Origin: Salinibaculum sp. SYNS191
Lineage (GTDB): Archaea; Halobacteriota; Halobacteria; Halobacteriales; Haloarculaceae
DNA: 64,000 nt
Assembly (NCBI RefSeq): GCF_037338445.1
Contig: NZ_CP147838.1
Coordinates: 3,844,001-3,908,000, forward strand
Direction of reading: 5' to 3'
The notes below the pieces were generated by a model. The model did no database searches and was not told the DNA's origin. It worked only from the letters and a program-made list of their open reading frames with translations. The position numbers and the translations under genes are program-made. Shown here in pieces: positions 1 to 7,875 of the stretch. Position 1 is the stretch's first letter, and every line of letters starts with the position of its first letter.

Positions 1-2
1 CC

Positions 3-1379
3 GACACCCAGAGCACCTCGGAACTGGAACGGGCCGAGAACTCGATGACGCTTTTCAACACCCGCACCTCGATGGTCGCGCTCGGCAACTCGCCGAGCCA
101 GTCGGTCGAGTTCGGCCGCGACAGCGGTCGCCTGGAGAGTCTCCCGGACGCGGGGTGGCTCAAGGTGACCCACGCGAACTACACCGCCGGCGGCGACGAC
201 GAGGTGATGTTCAACGAGACTCTCGGCGCCGTCGTCTACACCAACGACGACACGAAAATCGCCTATCAGGGCGGGGGTGTCTGGCGCAAGCAGGACGAGG
301 GCGTCGGACTCATGATATCGCCGCCGGAGTTCCACTACCGCGGGGCGACGCTCACGTTGCCCATCGTCCGGGTGAACAACTCCGCTGGGGGGGCCGCAGG
401 GTCGACGGCAACCATCAGACGTGCCACTCAGACCCGGCGCGTGTTCCCGAACGCGACCTCGTACAACGTGACTGGGGACCCGTACGAGAATCCGGTCGCC
501 AACGGGACCGTGAACGTGACCGTCCAGACCGAGTACTACCACGGCTGGGCCGAGTACTTCCGCGAACGGACCGAAGGGGCAGTCACAGAGTTCCCGAGCA
601 AGAATCAGGTCCGTGTCTCGTTGCAGACCATCGCCGGGAACGTGGGCGATTTCGAAATGCCAAAAGTTGGCCAATCAATCGCCATCCGGGGAATCGGTAG
701 TGAACACCCGATCAACACCTACAATATCACGCTGGCACCGGACAATAGTAATAATAAATTTAACAATCTCGACTGGTCGATGTACGCGGACAACGGAAAC
801 GAGCAGTTCGAGTTGCACTTCGGGACTCAATCCGCCAGTCCGGAATGCGATGGGGGTAACTTTACTGGTGACCTCGACGTGAGTCTCTACTACTACAACA
901 CGTCAGGAAGCGATACAATACACGAAGAGTGGCAAAACCAGACCGTCGACGTTTCGGAGACCGACGATTTCAATTGCCAAAGTGGGGCACTTGTTATCAA
1001 CATCACTAGCGACACGAAACTAGAGATGGGTGACATCAGTGGTGCCACTGGCAGCGGGACCAAGTGGCACTACGGGACGGAGATCTCGAGCCGGAGCGTC
1101 GACAACGAAACGAAGTCGTTCACCTTCCACGACAATGGCACCGTTGATATGGGGGACTATTCGACCGGAGACAAAGAGGAACTCGGGTTCCTCGTCAGCC
1201 ACTACTTCGGCTTACTGGGTCCACAGTTCGACCTGACAGTGGGAAGCGGACCTGGCGCAAGCAACCCCGTGAATGAAGATGGTTCCGAAGGGACACTGCT
1301 TTTCGACCAAGCGACCGGAACTCAATTTATTACGTTCCTGCATATCACCGAAAACGAAGTATACGTCACATTCGACTAG
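3..1379 (+). CDS. Pilin-like/surface exported protein, 5' end outside window
   Basis: The frame is open from base 3 to the TAG at 1377-1379, so the gene enters the window in progress; 458 residues are visible and the true start lies upstream. The segment is rich in Asn, Thr, Gly and acidic residues with many N-x-S/T sequons, as in glycosylated haloarchaeal surface proteins. The opening residues DTQSTSELERAENSM resemble the stretch that follows the N-terminal membrane helix in large haloarchaeal pilin-like proteins (DUF7289-type; recalled, not tested). It converges on the minus-strand pilin-like operon, with its stop overlapping that operon's last gene by 4 bp. Its likely role is as a large minor pilin or surface component. 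The family is moderately supported and the function is inferred. Confidence 0.7.
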   Translation, partial: DTQSTSELERAENSMTLFNTRTSMVALGNSPSQSVEFGRDSGRLESLPDAGWLKVTHANYTAGGDDEVMFNETLGAVVYTNDDTKIAYQGGGVWRKQDEGVGLMISPPEFHYRGATLTLPIVRVNNSAGGAAGSTATIRRATQTRRVFPNATSYNVTGDPYENPVANGTVNVTVQTEYYHGWAEYFRERTEGAVTEFPSKNQVRVSLQTIAGNVGDFEMPKVGQSIAIRGIGSEHPINTYNITLAPDNSNNKFNNLDWSMYADNGNEQFELHFGTQSASPECDGGNFTGDLDVSLYYYNTSGSDTIHEEWQNQTVDVSETDDFNCQSGALVINITSDTKLEMGDISGATGSGTKWHYGTEISSRSVDNETKSFTFHDNGTVDMGDYSTGDKEELGFLVSHYFGLLGPQFDLTVGSGPGASNPVNEDGSEGTLLFDQATGTQFITFLHITENEVYVTFD

Positions 1380-2143
1380 GGTGAAACTTCGACGTCGACC
1401 CGTATGAGCGAAATGTGAACTCGGCTCGGGTCCTCCATACGACAGTAGATTTCGTTACTGCTGCCGGTCACTGTCCCGCACTCGTCGAAACTGTCGTAGT
1501 CGTTGAGCATCTCCAACCACAATCCAGACCGGGGAGAGGTGACGTTGAGCGAGATGTTGGAGTACCGGCTTGAAGTGTCCGACACGATGAGAACGGTTCC
1601 TGCATCCGTTCCTCTTATTCGGGCTGTGCCGCCACCGATGCTCTGTGTCCCCCGTGAGCGTGTCTGGTAGATGGGGAAAATGAAGCGGTCATCTTGAACG
1701 ACCAACGATGGCTTTTGAATTGCAATCCCGTTCGCACCGTCGTCCTGGCTTCTGAAAATCGTCCCAGCGGAGTACACGACGGTCTGGTCGGAGTTGGATG
1801 CTCTGTAGGTTATCGGATAGAGTTCGTACGAATTGGTGAAGTTATCGGCCGCTGTCGTCCCGTTGACTTCTATACCGATTGTTATGGGATTCGAGATATC
1901 GAGTTGCGCCTCTGCGAGTCGCATCTCGGTTGAGCGACTGGGCGCGCCTCGCTTGGCGATGTCGTTCATGTTCGTCGCCAGCAGATCGAATGCCCGTTCC
2001 GCGTTGTTGATCTGCTCCGTGTCGCGGGTGTCCTGCAGTTCGGTAAAGCCCGCGACCGTGACGACGCCGACCGTCGTGATGACCAGCGAGAACGCGAGCA
2101 CGTAGCCCAGCACCTCGCTGACGGCACGCTCGTCGCTACGCAT
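1376..2143 (-). CDS. Pilin-like membrane-anchored protein
   Basis: 255 aa. The N-terminus has a short charged lead (MRSDERAVSEVLGYV) and then a single hydrophobic helix to about residue 32, followed by an extracellular beta-rich domain with several N-x-S/T sequons. The charged-lead/A-V-S-E-V-L-G arrangement is that of archaeal type IV pilin-like (class III) signal sequences, cleaved before the hydrophobic helix by a PibD-type peptidase. It is the last gene of a five-gene minus-strand operon (4669 to 1376), and its ATG lies 8 bp inside the preceding gene. Haloarchaeal DUF72xx pilin-like families have this shape; which one applies cannot be settled by eye. No catalytic motif is visible. Confidence 0.75.
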   Translation of the reverse strand: MRSDERAVSEVLGYVLAFSLVITTVGVVTVAGFTELQDTRDTEQINNAERAFDLLATNMNDIAKRGAPSRSTEMRLAEAQLDISNPITIGIEVNGTTAADNFTNSYELYPITYRASNSDQTVVYSAGTIFRSQDDGANGIAIQKPSLVVQDDRFIFPIYQTRSRGTQSIGGGTARIRGTDAGTVLIVSDTSSRYSNISLNVTSPRSGLWLEMLNDYDSFDECGTVTGSSNEIYCRMEDPSRVHISLIRVDVEVSP

Positions 2144-2585
2144 CCCTGACCTCCAGTTTGCCGCCGGCGTAGACTATCTCGACCGGGCCGCCCGGGAACT
2201 CCGCCGGCTCGATTGCGGTCGTGTTCGCCACGCGCGCCGTGACCGTCCTGTCCAGCGAGTCCGTCGTGAGTTCGAGCGACGTGTTCCCGCCAGCGGTGAC
2301 GACCTCGATGCGATAGGACGTCCCGGCCACCGACTTCGGTAGCTGTGCCGTGACGTTCAGGGCGGTCGAGGACTCACCGATCTGTGCCAGGCGGTCGGCA
2401 GTCGCCAGGTCGGCCGCGAGGCGCTCGCCGATGACCCGGAGTTCGGAGTCGATGACGCTGTTGCGCTGGCTCTCGACGAAGCCACTCCCCGCGGTGAGAA
2501 GGCCGACGACGAGAATCGCCGTGATGCCGAGGACGAGCGTGTAGTTCAGCGTGACAGAGACGCCGCGGTCACGCATCGGGCTCAC
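2136..2585 (-). CDS. Small pilin-like protein (DUF7266-like)
   Basis: 149 aa. A short polar N-terminus (MSPMRDRGVSVTLNYTLVLG) leads into one hydrophobic helix (about residues 14-33). A heptad-like segment (about 34-70) and a small beta domain follow. The size and the single N-terminal helix fit a minor pilin or pseudopilin. It overlaps the upstream gene by 17 bp and the downstream gene by 8 bp, so it is almost certainly co-translated in the pilin-like operon. No residues suggest enzymatic activity. The DUF7266 assignment is from memory of haloarchaeal cluster organisation and is tentative. Confidence 0.7.
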   Translation of the reverse strand: MSPMRDRGVSVTLNYTLVLGITAILVVGLLTAGSGFVESQRNSVIDSELRVIGERLAADLATADRLAQIGESSTALNVTAQLPKSVAGTSYRIEVVTAGGNTSLELTTDSLDRTVTARVANTTAIEPAEFPGGPVEIVYAGGKLEVRDA

Positions 2586-3528
2586 CCGGGGCGACCCGGA
2601 CAGTCGAGTTGTAGTTCACGTCTGCCGTCTGGTAGTCGAACGTGACGTTCACGCTGTAGAGCGCGGGCGTGGCGAAGGGGTCCTCGGTGATTGTCGACGC
2701 GTAGTCGTCCGGCAGCGGCGGCGATGACAGCCCCGCGTCGTCGACCACCAGCGAGTACGTGCCGGTTATCTCGTCGGCGTTCTCGTACTCGATTTCGTAC
2801 CCGGAATCGGGAGCCTCGCTGAAGTTCATCGCCGGGCAGGGTCTTCCGCCGAACGTCCCGCCGGTCACGTCGACGGTGACGCTCGGTTCGTTCACCGGGC
2901 CACACGTCGCCGTGCCGCTGCCGTTGTCGACCGCCACGACGAACCCGCCGGTTGTATTATTTATTGATAGTTCCCAGTCGGCCCCGTTGTCGACGATGAG
3001 CGTAAAGCAGGAAGTGAACCGGGTACAGGAACTGTTGGCCCCAGTGACGTTCATTGTGAACGCCCGCGTCCTGTCGACAGAGGACACTAGCTCCCAGTCG
3101 GCGTCGCTCTCGTTGTTGGTGAAGTTGGCGGTGGCGTTCTGCCGGATGAGCGTCCCGTCGAGCTTGCTGTCGACTGTCGCCGTGCTCGTCGCGCCCGTCC
3201 TGGCGTTCCGCCTGACCAGTACCGAGTTGATGTCTCTCGTCGCCGTGGTGACCCTGGTTTCTAGTGTCCCGTGTGAGACTGTCGTGGTCGTAACGTTCGT
3301 GTTCTCGTATGTCAGGACGTCGCCGACGCCGCGTTCGAGCGCGTCCTCGTACGTGACGACGTCCTCGCCGCCCGTCGTCTCGCCGCGACTCGCGAGGTTC
3401 TCGGTGAAGATGGCCGAGTTCAGGATGAGCGCCAGCGCCACGAACAACACTCCCAGCGCGAACGCGGAGACGATGATTAGTTGGGCCCTGTCTCGCCCGC
3501 CGTCGGCGAGAGGGTTCAGATGCGCCAC
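2569..3528 (-). CDS. Pilin-like protein (DUF7261-like), single N-terminal helix
   Basis: 319 aa. The N-terminus MAHLNPLADGGRDRAQLIIV is followed by a strong membrane helix (about residues 16-37, ending in LALILNSAIFTENL). The remaining ~280 residues are Thr/Asn-rich with many N-x-S/T sequons and four Cys (a C-T-R-F-T-S-C pair and a C-G-P...R-P-C pair) that could form extracellular disulfides. The R-x-Q-L-I-I lead before the helix matches haloarchaeal proteins grouped as DUF7261. The start overlaps the previous gene's stop by 13 bp. The context makes it a structural component of a pilus-like or secretion machine. Confidence 0.72.
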   Translation of the reverse strand: MAHLNPLADGGRDRAQLIIVSAFALGVLFVALALILNSAIFTENLASRGETTGGEDVVTYEDALERGVGDVLTYENTNVTTTTVSHGTLETRVTTATRDINSVLVRRNARTGATSTATVDSKLDGTLIRQNATANFTNNESDADWELVSSVDRTRAFTMNVTGANSSCTRFTSCFTLIVDNGADWELSINNTTGGFVVAVDNGSGTATCGPVNEPSVTVDVTGGTFGGRPCPAMNFSEAPDSGYEIEYENADEITGTYSLVVDDAGLSSPPLPDDYASTITEDPFATPALYSVNVTFDYQTADVNYNSTVRVAPGEPDA

Positions 3529-4130
3529 ACGACCACCTCCACCTCAGCGACGTTGTAGAGTCCGGTTCCTGATTGGTTGTCCATCAGGTAGTCGCCGGTA
3601 TCGCCGACCGTCAACGAGCGGGGTTCGAGAACCCCATCGCTGTCCGCGTGGTCGTACAGCGGGGCCTCGTCGGTGATGACGACGGTCGTGGAAGCACTAA
3701 CCGCGTTGTCGCTCGGTTCACCGCGGTAGAACATCCGCCGGGTCCGGTCTGCGCCGCCGACGTCGTAGGTGACGTAGATGTTGTAGGCGATGCCGCGGTC
3801 GTCGAAGGCCCACTCCAGCGTCCGTCCGAACCGGATATCCGGCGGGGACCCGCGGTACTCGCCGCGTGCCCCGTCAGACTCGGCGAACGCCGACCGGGAC
3901 TCGTTGTAGTACAGCAGCGCGCGCTTCAGCGACCCGTCCGCGACGGTGGACGCGAGGACCCCCTCCGCACTGGCCTCTAGCTGGTTCTCGATGTGTTGGC
4001 TCGACGTACTCGCCGACAGCGGCGTCACCGCGGTTATCTGCAGCGCGAAGACGATGCTCGACAGCAGTATCAACCCCGCGGCAATCGCCTCCAGCGTCAC
4101 CGCCTGCCCGCGCGTGTCCGGCACCGTCAC
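3516..4130 (-). CDS. Pilin-like protein with Tad/pilin-type N-terminal helix
   Basis: 204 aa using the GTG at 4130-4128, which overlaps the preceding TGA (4129-4127) in a GTGA arrangement. A longer upstream frame exists but would overlap most of the previous gene and is Arg-rich, so I reject it. The N-terminus VTVPDTRGQAVTLEAIAAG continues into one hydrophobic helix (about residues 9-33) and then a mixed domain. The R-G-Q-A/T-x-x-L-E/D start is shared with the next gene upstream and is typical of haloarchaeal pilin-like proteins, with E at +5 of the helix as in type IV pilins. The exact family is not recognised. Confidence 0.72.
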   Translation of the reverse strand: MTVPDTRGQAVTLEAIAAGLILLSSIVFALQITAVTPLSASTSSQHIENQLEASAEGVLASTVADGSLKRALLYYNESRSAFAESDGARGEYRGSPPDIRFGRTLEWAFDDRGIAYNIYVTYDVGGADRTRRMFYRGEPSDNAVSASTTVVITDEAPLYDHADSDGVLEPRSLTVGDTGDYLMDNQSGTGLYNVAEVEVVVWRI

Positions 4131-4669
4131 CACACACGCACCTCCACAGAGACGACCGTTCCCTCCAGCGACGCGACGCGCCGTGCGGTCACGACCGACC
4201 CCCTGTTGTCGGGAACGTCCTCGCCCGCCTGCAGGAGAAAGACGTCGCTCGCGGTACACGGTCTGCTCGCCGTCTGGTTCACGACCGCGGCGTTCGTCGC
4301 GTCCCAGCACATCAGTTCGTTGCCGCCATGGGATGGCGACCCACGCAGCGTGATATTGACGGACTGGAACTGGTCCAGGTCCAGTCGCGCCTCAAGTGTC
4401 GACCCGTCGAACCCACAGTCCGACCCGGCCGAATACGTCCCGTTCAGCAGCGCGGCCGTGCACGGCCCGTCGAGCAAGTACGGCTCGGCCGGGTCGGCGA
4501 CGATGTCCTTCGTCACGAGGTCTGCGACCCTGTTGGCCGTCACTGTCTCCTCCTGGGCCGTCTGAGTGAACGGCGTGAGGATGCCGGGGACGAAGATGAA
4601 GACGAACAGGACGGTGAGGAGAAAGACACTCACGCCGGTCGCAAAGTCCAGTGTTGTTTGTCCCCGCAT
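4127..4669 (-). CDS. Pilin-like protein (DUF7287-like), first gene of operon
   Basis: 180 aa. It begins MRGQTTLDFATGVSVFLLTV: a short positively charged lead, a small-residue/acidic motif and a hydrophobic helix to about residue 32, a classic pilin-like signal anchor. The soluble part has four Cys (PC, DC, MC, PC contexts) that may form two disulfides. It is the promoter-proximal gene of the operon running to 1376, and all junctions overlap. The operon is about 9 kb from the TadC/PilB-type genes at 13.9-18.6 kb, which would supply the assembly platform and ATPase. The DUF7287 name is tentative. Confidence 0.72.
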   Translation of the reverse strand: MRGQTTLDFATGVSVFLLTVLFVFIFVPGILTPFTQTAQEETVTANRVADLVTKDIVADPAEPYLLDGPCTAALLNGTYSAGSDCGFDGSTLEARLDLDQFQSVNITLRGSPSHGGNELMCWDATNAAVVNQTASRPCTASDVFLLQAGEDVPDNRGSVVTARRVASLEGTVVSVEVRVW

Positions 4670-4907
4670 AGTGTCTCAGTTGGTCTCGTGGTCGCGCTCC
4701 CCCGGTGCCCGTGCCGGGCACGCTGCCCCCATGTCTGCCCCTGTCGTTCCCGCCCGCTGCCGCGATGTCACCGACTTGGCGGACCCATGCAGCGGACTGA
4801 TTTATCCCTTATGGTCGATTCGTTGAAACGAGGCGCGTGACGGCGTGTCGTAGACGGCGGGGTTCCGATGGGTTTAAGAAAACAGACCGGAAAGCGGGTA
4901 CTGCTGC
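4670..4907. promoter_or_regulatory. Divergent promoter region, pilin-like operon / tRNA-Ala
   Basis: No gene is visible in these 238 bases. On the plus strand TTTAAG at 4873-4878 sits about 32 bases before the tRNA-Ala gene, a suitable archaeal TATA box for it. On the minus strand the AT-rich patch near 4797-4806 (TTTATCCCTT on the plus strand) is the best candidate promoter for the pilin-like operon and would give a leader of roughly 100 bases. Confidence 0.4.
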
Positions 4908-4979
4908 GGGCTCGTAGATCAGTGGTAGATCACTCCCTTGGCATGGGAGAGGCCCCGGGTTCAAATCCCGGCGAGTCCA
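4908..4979 (+). tRNA. tRNA-Ala, anticodon GGC
   Basis: 72 bases fold as a complete cloverleaf. The acceptor GGGCTCG pairs with CGAGTCC and includes the G3:U70 wobble that marks alanine tRNAs. The anticodon stem is CTCCC/GGGAG with loop TTGGCAT (anticodon GGC at 4940-4942). The T stem is CCGGG/CCCGG with loop TTCAAAT, and the discriminator is A at 4979. CCA is not encoded and there is no intron. The last 13 bases are repeated at the far end of the integrated element, so insertion preserved an intact tRNA gene. Confidence 0.97.
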
Positions 4980-4980
4980 T
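4967..4980 (+). repeat. attL: 3' end of tRNA-Ala
   Basis: The 14-mer CCCGGCGAGTCCAT covers the T-stem 3' strand, acceptor 3' strand, discriminator and one following base. It recurs exactly at 11489-11502, 13 of its bases recur at 11423-11435, and it marks the left boundary of the element. Confidence 0.88.
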
Positions 4981-5416
4981 TCCTCTTACGCCGGTATAGC
5001 AAGGGTAGAGAAATCTAACGCTAAGGTTCTCTGCCGGCTGTTAGCGGCATATTCACTTTGGGTAAACCGTCAATCGCCGGTTCCAATTCGTCCGTGTAGC
5101 GAACGCGGGTCTACGCCGTCCGGTGGTTTGGGCAAGGGAGTTTTGTCAACAGAGAATAAGGAGTCGTCGCTACACTCGGAGCGACAGCTGACGCGAAAGC
5201 CGAGCGCGAGCGGTGCGAGCGCGAGGACGTGGAGGTGGGTGGGCGCGGAGGGCCGGGTAACAGGGGTGGACAGAGAGGCCGACGGCCGAGGCCGAGGCCG
5301 AGAGTCCTCTCAAGCCGTAGCGGCGTCTGAGCGTCGGCACACGCCGCGAGAGTCGTGTCTGTCGGCCGGGTGGCGAGAGGTGGCCGAGTCGTGCCATGCC
5401 GAGGAGGGTATGTCGC
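4981..5416 (+). other. Left-end noncoding region of the element
   Basis: 436 bases without a convincing gene. It holds a small stem-loop (AGAGAA 5007-5012 with TTCTCT 5027-5032), a GCAAGGG motif at 4999-5005, one copy of the 13-bp end repeat (5131-5143) and a purine-rich GGCCGAG-type tandem (about 5280-5302). A possible TTG-started frame 5128-5424 (98 aa, Arg/Ser-rich, ending 8 bp inside the next gene) is weak and I do not call it. The region is a candidate for integrase arm sites, the replication origin or the promoter of the rep operon. Confidence 0.5.
5131..5143 (+). repeat. 13-bp direct repeat, left copy
   Basis: GGCAAGGGAGTTT lies 151 bases inside the left att site and is repeated in the same orientation at 11326-11338, near the right end. 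In the excised circle the two copies would flank attP on both sides, the arrangement of integrase arm-binding sites. The function is inferred. Confidence 0.5.
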
Positions 5417-5587
5417 ATGGCTGAGGGCGCTATTCACGTCGCCAAGTGCTGGCGGTGTGGGTGGAGTTCTCCGGCGGCGTCCTCGGCGGGGAGCGCAGAG
5501 TTACACGCCGGTTGGCACGCCATCGAGTACGGCTGTCCAATCGGGGAGGTGCAAACAATCCGTACCTCGGAGGTGTCGGCTGAGTGA
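5417..5587 (+). CDS. Tiny zinc-finger protein, element-encoded
   Basis: 56 aa with the ATG at 5417, preceded by a strong purine-rich Shine-Dalgarno (GAGGAGGG, 5401-5408), which decides this start over the ATG at 5396. It has a C-W-R-C knuckle (residues 9-12), then H..WH (about 31-35) and a lone Cys before Pro (about 41): a plausible C2-H2/C zinc site in a single small domain. The stop overlaps the next gene's GTG by 4 bp (GTGA). The gene heads a three-gene set with rep, so it may assist or regulate replication or act as a DNA-binding factor. No family is recognised. Confidence 0.6.
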   Translation: MAEGAIHVAKCWRCGWSSPAASSAGSAELHAGWHAIEYGCPIGEVQTIRTSEVSAE

Positions 5588-5721
5588 CGGCGGAGCGGTG
5601 GCGGTGGCGGTGTCCGAATGGTCATACGTGGTGGGAGCAGTCTGCCGACGGCTACAGGTGTCGCTCTTGTGGTGAGGAGTTCGGTGAGCTAGTCGACGCA
5701 AAGGAGGGTGTGTCGGCATGA
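5584..5721 (+). CDS. 45-aa zinc-ribbon protein, element-encoded
   Basis: 45 aa, GTG start at 5584 overlapping the previous TGA, and TGA at 5719-5721 overlapping the rep ATG at 5718 (ATGA). It contains C-P-N-G-H (residues 10-14), two Trp, then Y-R-C-R-S-C-G (24-30): a compact zinc ribbon or Cys2-His-Cys fold. The two 4-bp overlaps on both sides argue strongly that this frame is translated, despite its size. It lies directly before rep, so a role in replication control or as a partner of Rep is possible, but nothing in the sequence proves it. No homologous family is recognised. Confidence 0.65.
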   Translation: MTAERWRWRCPNGHTWWEQSADGYRCRSCGEEFGELVDAKEGVSA

Positions 5722-7781
5722 GTGCGGAGTCGTCGGGCGGCTCTCGGCCCCCACAGACTAACTCCGCAAATGCCGGTAGCGGGTCTGAGACGGCCGAGCA
5801 TGAATCGCGGAGCAAGAGTCTGTGCGAATTACCGTCGCCTCAAGAGAAAGTCCGCGAGTTTCTGGACGGGTTCGGCGAGCGGGCGCATGTGCCACTTTCC
5901 ACCGAACACGGGCGGTCGCTTCGGCCGGAGTGTGTCGAGCAAGAGTACAAGGAGTATACGACGGTCACGGACGACGGCGAGGAGGTAACACGCGAGGAGG
6001 AGGTGTCGGCGACGGCCGTACCGTTGTGGCAGGCCGTCGGTGAAATGTTAGAATGGCACGAACAGTACCATGAGAGTACGCTAAGGTTAGAGTACGGCAT
6101 TGAGTCCGATCCGACGCATACGCTCCTCGACGTGGACTTAGAGAACAGTTGGTTCGCGGCATATCAGGACAAAGAGCGGGCGCGACTGAAAGCGTTAGAG
6201 CGTGAGACATGCGGGTTTGAGACGTGCGACGAGTGCGACACACGGTACTGCTCCGAGCCGGACGAACACGAGACTGAGTACGTGTCAGGGGCGTTCGAGG
6301 AGCCGGTGGTAGTTCTCACCGGCCGGACGGCTTCGGGAGCGGGACGGCCGCCGGTAGATCACGCGAGAGCCATAGCCGACGCATGGAGTGACGGCGTGCG
6401 ACGGTCGCTCCGGTACGTCATGGACAAACTGGGCCTGGAGAGTTCGGAGTGGGTACGCTGGAGTCAGGGAGAGCCACATCCTGGCGACGGTGAGAACAGA
6501 GGCTATCACCATGCTCACGACATCATTATTCTGGACGGCGCGGCGGCCGAGGGAGACGTGACGGCGGCGACGTTCCGCGAGGTCATAGAGACGCATGTAT
6601 CGGAGTGTCAGTACGCCGGGCCGAAAGCCCATGACTTGAACAAAAGCCGCGAGGAGTGGGCGAGCGGCGACGTAGACACGGTAGCGGTGAAACACGTAGA
6701 CGGTGAAATCGAGGAGTCTGTGGCGTCGTATGCGGCGGCGTACCTGGCAAACGAAAAGGTCGATCTGCTCGAACGGCCGCCGGAGTACCTGGCATGGGCG
6801 GCGACAATGTGGGCGACGGGGACGCGAAAGGCCACCGGCACCGACAGCCGGACGCATGCTATTGAGGCCGACAAATGCCGACACAAGCATGCGACGGGCG
6901 AGCAGGACGTGGCTCACGGCGAGCAGGTGACGTATTCGACACGGCGAGGGTACAAGGTGGAGTGTGCCATGTGCGGGAGTCCGTGGGAGGTCGAGCAGGC
7001 CGAAACGGTGGTAGCGGCGAAACGGACGGCGGGGCCGGAGGTAGCGGCCGACGGTGGAGCCGTGCCGGGCCGAGAGACGGCCGAGCAACAGGCCGAGGAG
7101 GAGTTACGGGACAGGTGGCCCTCGGCGCGAGCGGTAGCGTCCGTGGGCGGTGAGACGGCCGAGCGAGAGTGTCACCACAAGGAGCCGGACACATGCCCAT
7201 TGTGCGCGACTGAAACGGAGTCGCCAAATCACACGGTATCGGGCGAAGTTCCTATACCGGAGTCGGCGTCGGCAGAGACAGAGACGGTACAGGTAGGCTT
7301 CGAGCGGCCGCCGTCCTGGTCGGCGAAATGTATCATACGTGACGGCGAGGAGTTACCGGCGTCGGGCGGGACGACGGAGAAAGTAGAGTTGAATCTGCCG
7401 AGTGCGCCGACGCGGGTTGTGGCTATGGCGACGAGGGGCGGGGCAAAGGCGGTCTGTCAGGAGTGTGGTGCGTGGTGTGACAGTCCGAAAGAATACGTCG
7501 AACACGGGTGCGAGGGGCGCGTGTACGTGGGGTGGCTTCCGGCGACGGAGCCACCGGCCGAGGAGTCGGGCATGTCATACCGAGAGTTCTGTGAAGCCGT
7601 GCCGGAGCATCTACTTACTGAGTCCTCGTCGGGCGGCGATCTCGACAGCGAGGGGAGCGAGCCACAGCTGGGCGAGTCGGTGAGACGGTACTGTGAGAAC
7701 AACAGTCCGACGGTGCCGGAGGTCTTGGGCCGGTTCGGACTGTCGCCGGAGCGGCGAGGTGAGGTCGAGAAGTTGGTATAG
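5718..7781 (+). CDS. HUH-type rolling-circle replication initiator (Rep)
   Basis: 687 aa. The three motifs of HUH endonucleases appear in order: E-E-P-V-V-V-L-T-G-R near residue 195 (motif 1), G-Y-H-H-A-H-D-I-I-I-L near 263 (motif 2, the metal-binding H-x-H) and Y-A-A-A-Y-L-A-N-E-K near 337 (motif 3 with the nicking tyrosines). A Cys cluster (C-x4-C-x2-C-x4-C) precedes motif 1 at about 168-180. Three further zinc-finger-like Cys groups lie in the C-terminal half (near 415, 485 and 575). At 687 aa it is long for a plasmid Rep; the extra length is the zinc-rich tail. The ATG is preceded by AAGGAGGG (5701-5708) and overlaps the upstream gene. It is likely to nick the element's origin to start rolling-circle replication. 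Confidence 0.8.
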   Translation: MSAESSGGSRPPQTNSANAGSGSETAEHESRSKSLCELPSPQEKVREFLDGFGERAHVPLSTEHGRSLRPECVEQEYKEYTTVTDDGEEVTREEEVSATAVPLWQAVGEMLEWHEQYHESTLRLEYGIESDPTHTLLDVDLENSWFAAYQDKERARLKALERETCGFETCDECDTRYCSEPDEHETEYVSGAFEEPVVVLTGRTASGAGRPPVDHARAIADAWSDGVRRSLRYVMDKLGLESSEWVRWSQGEPHPGDGENRGYHHAHDIIILDGAAAEGDVTAATFREVIETHVSECQYAGPKAHDLNKSREEWASGDVDTVAVKHVDGEIEESVASYAAAYLANEKVDLLERPPEYLAWAATMWATGTRKATGTDSRTHAIEADKCRHKHATGEQDVAHGEQVTYSTRRGYKVECAMCGSPWEVEQAETVVAAKRTAGPEVAADGGAVPGRETAEQQAEEELRDRWPSARAVASVGGETAERECHHKEPDTCPLCATETESPNHTVSGEVPIPESASAETETVQVGFERPPSWSAKCIIRDGEELPASGGTTEKVELNLPSAPTRVVAMATRGGAKAVCQECGAWCDSPKEYVEHGCEGRVYVGWLPATEPPAEESGMSYREFCEAVPEHLLTESSSGGDLDSEGSEPQLGESVRRYCENNSPTVPEVLGRFGLSPERRGEVEKLV

Positions 7782-7875
7782 GTGTCGGCGTGTGACGCGG
7801 TGAATGTCTGTCAGGGGTGACTCTCAGGCTGGTGTGTACATAGTACGGTTGTCCGGCGACAGACGACAGCGACTT

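Noticed and set aside
5128..5424. 98-aa frame with TTG start before the first zinc-finger gene
   Set aside because: Repeat-rich, basic composition, weak start and no homology cue; kept only as noncoding left end.
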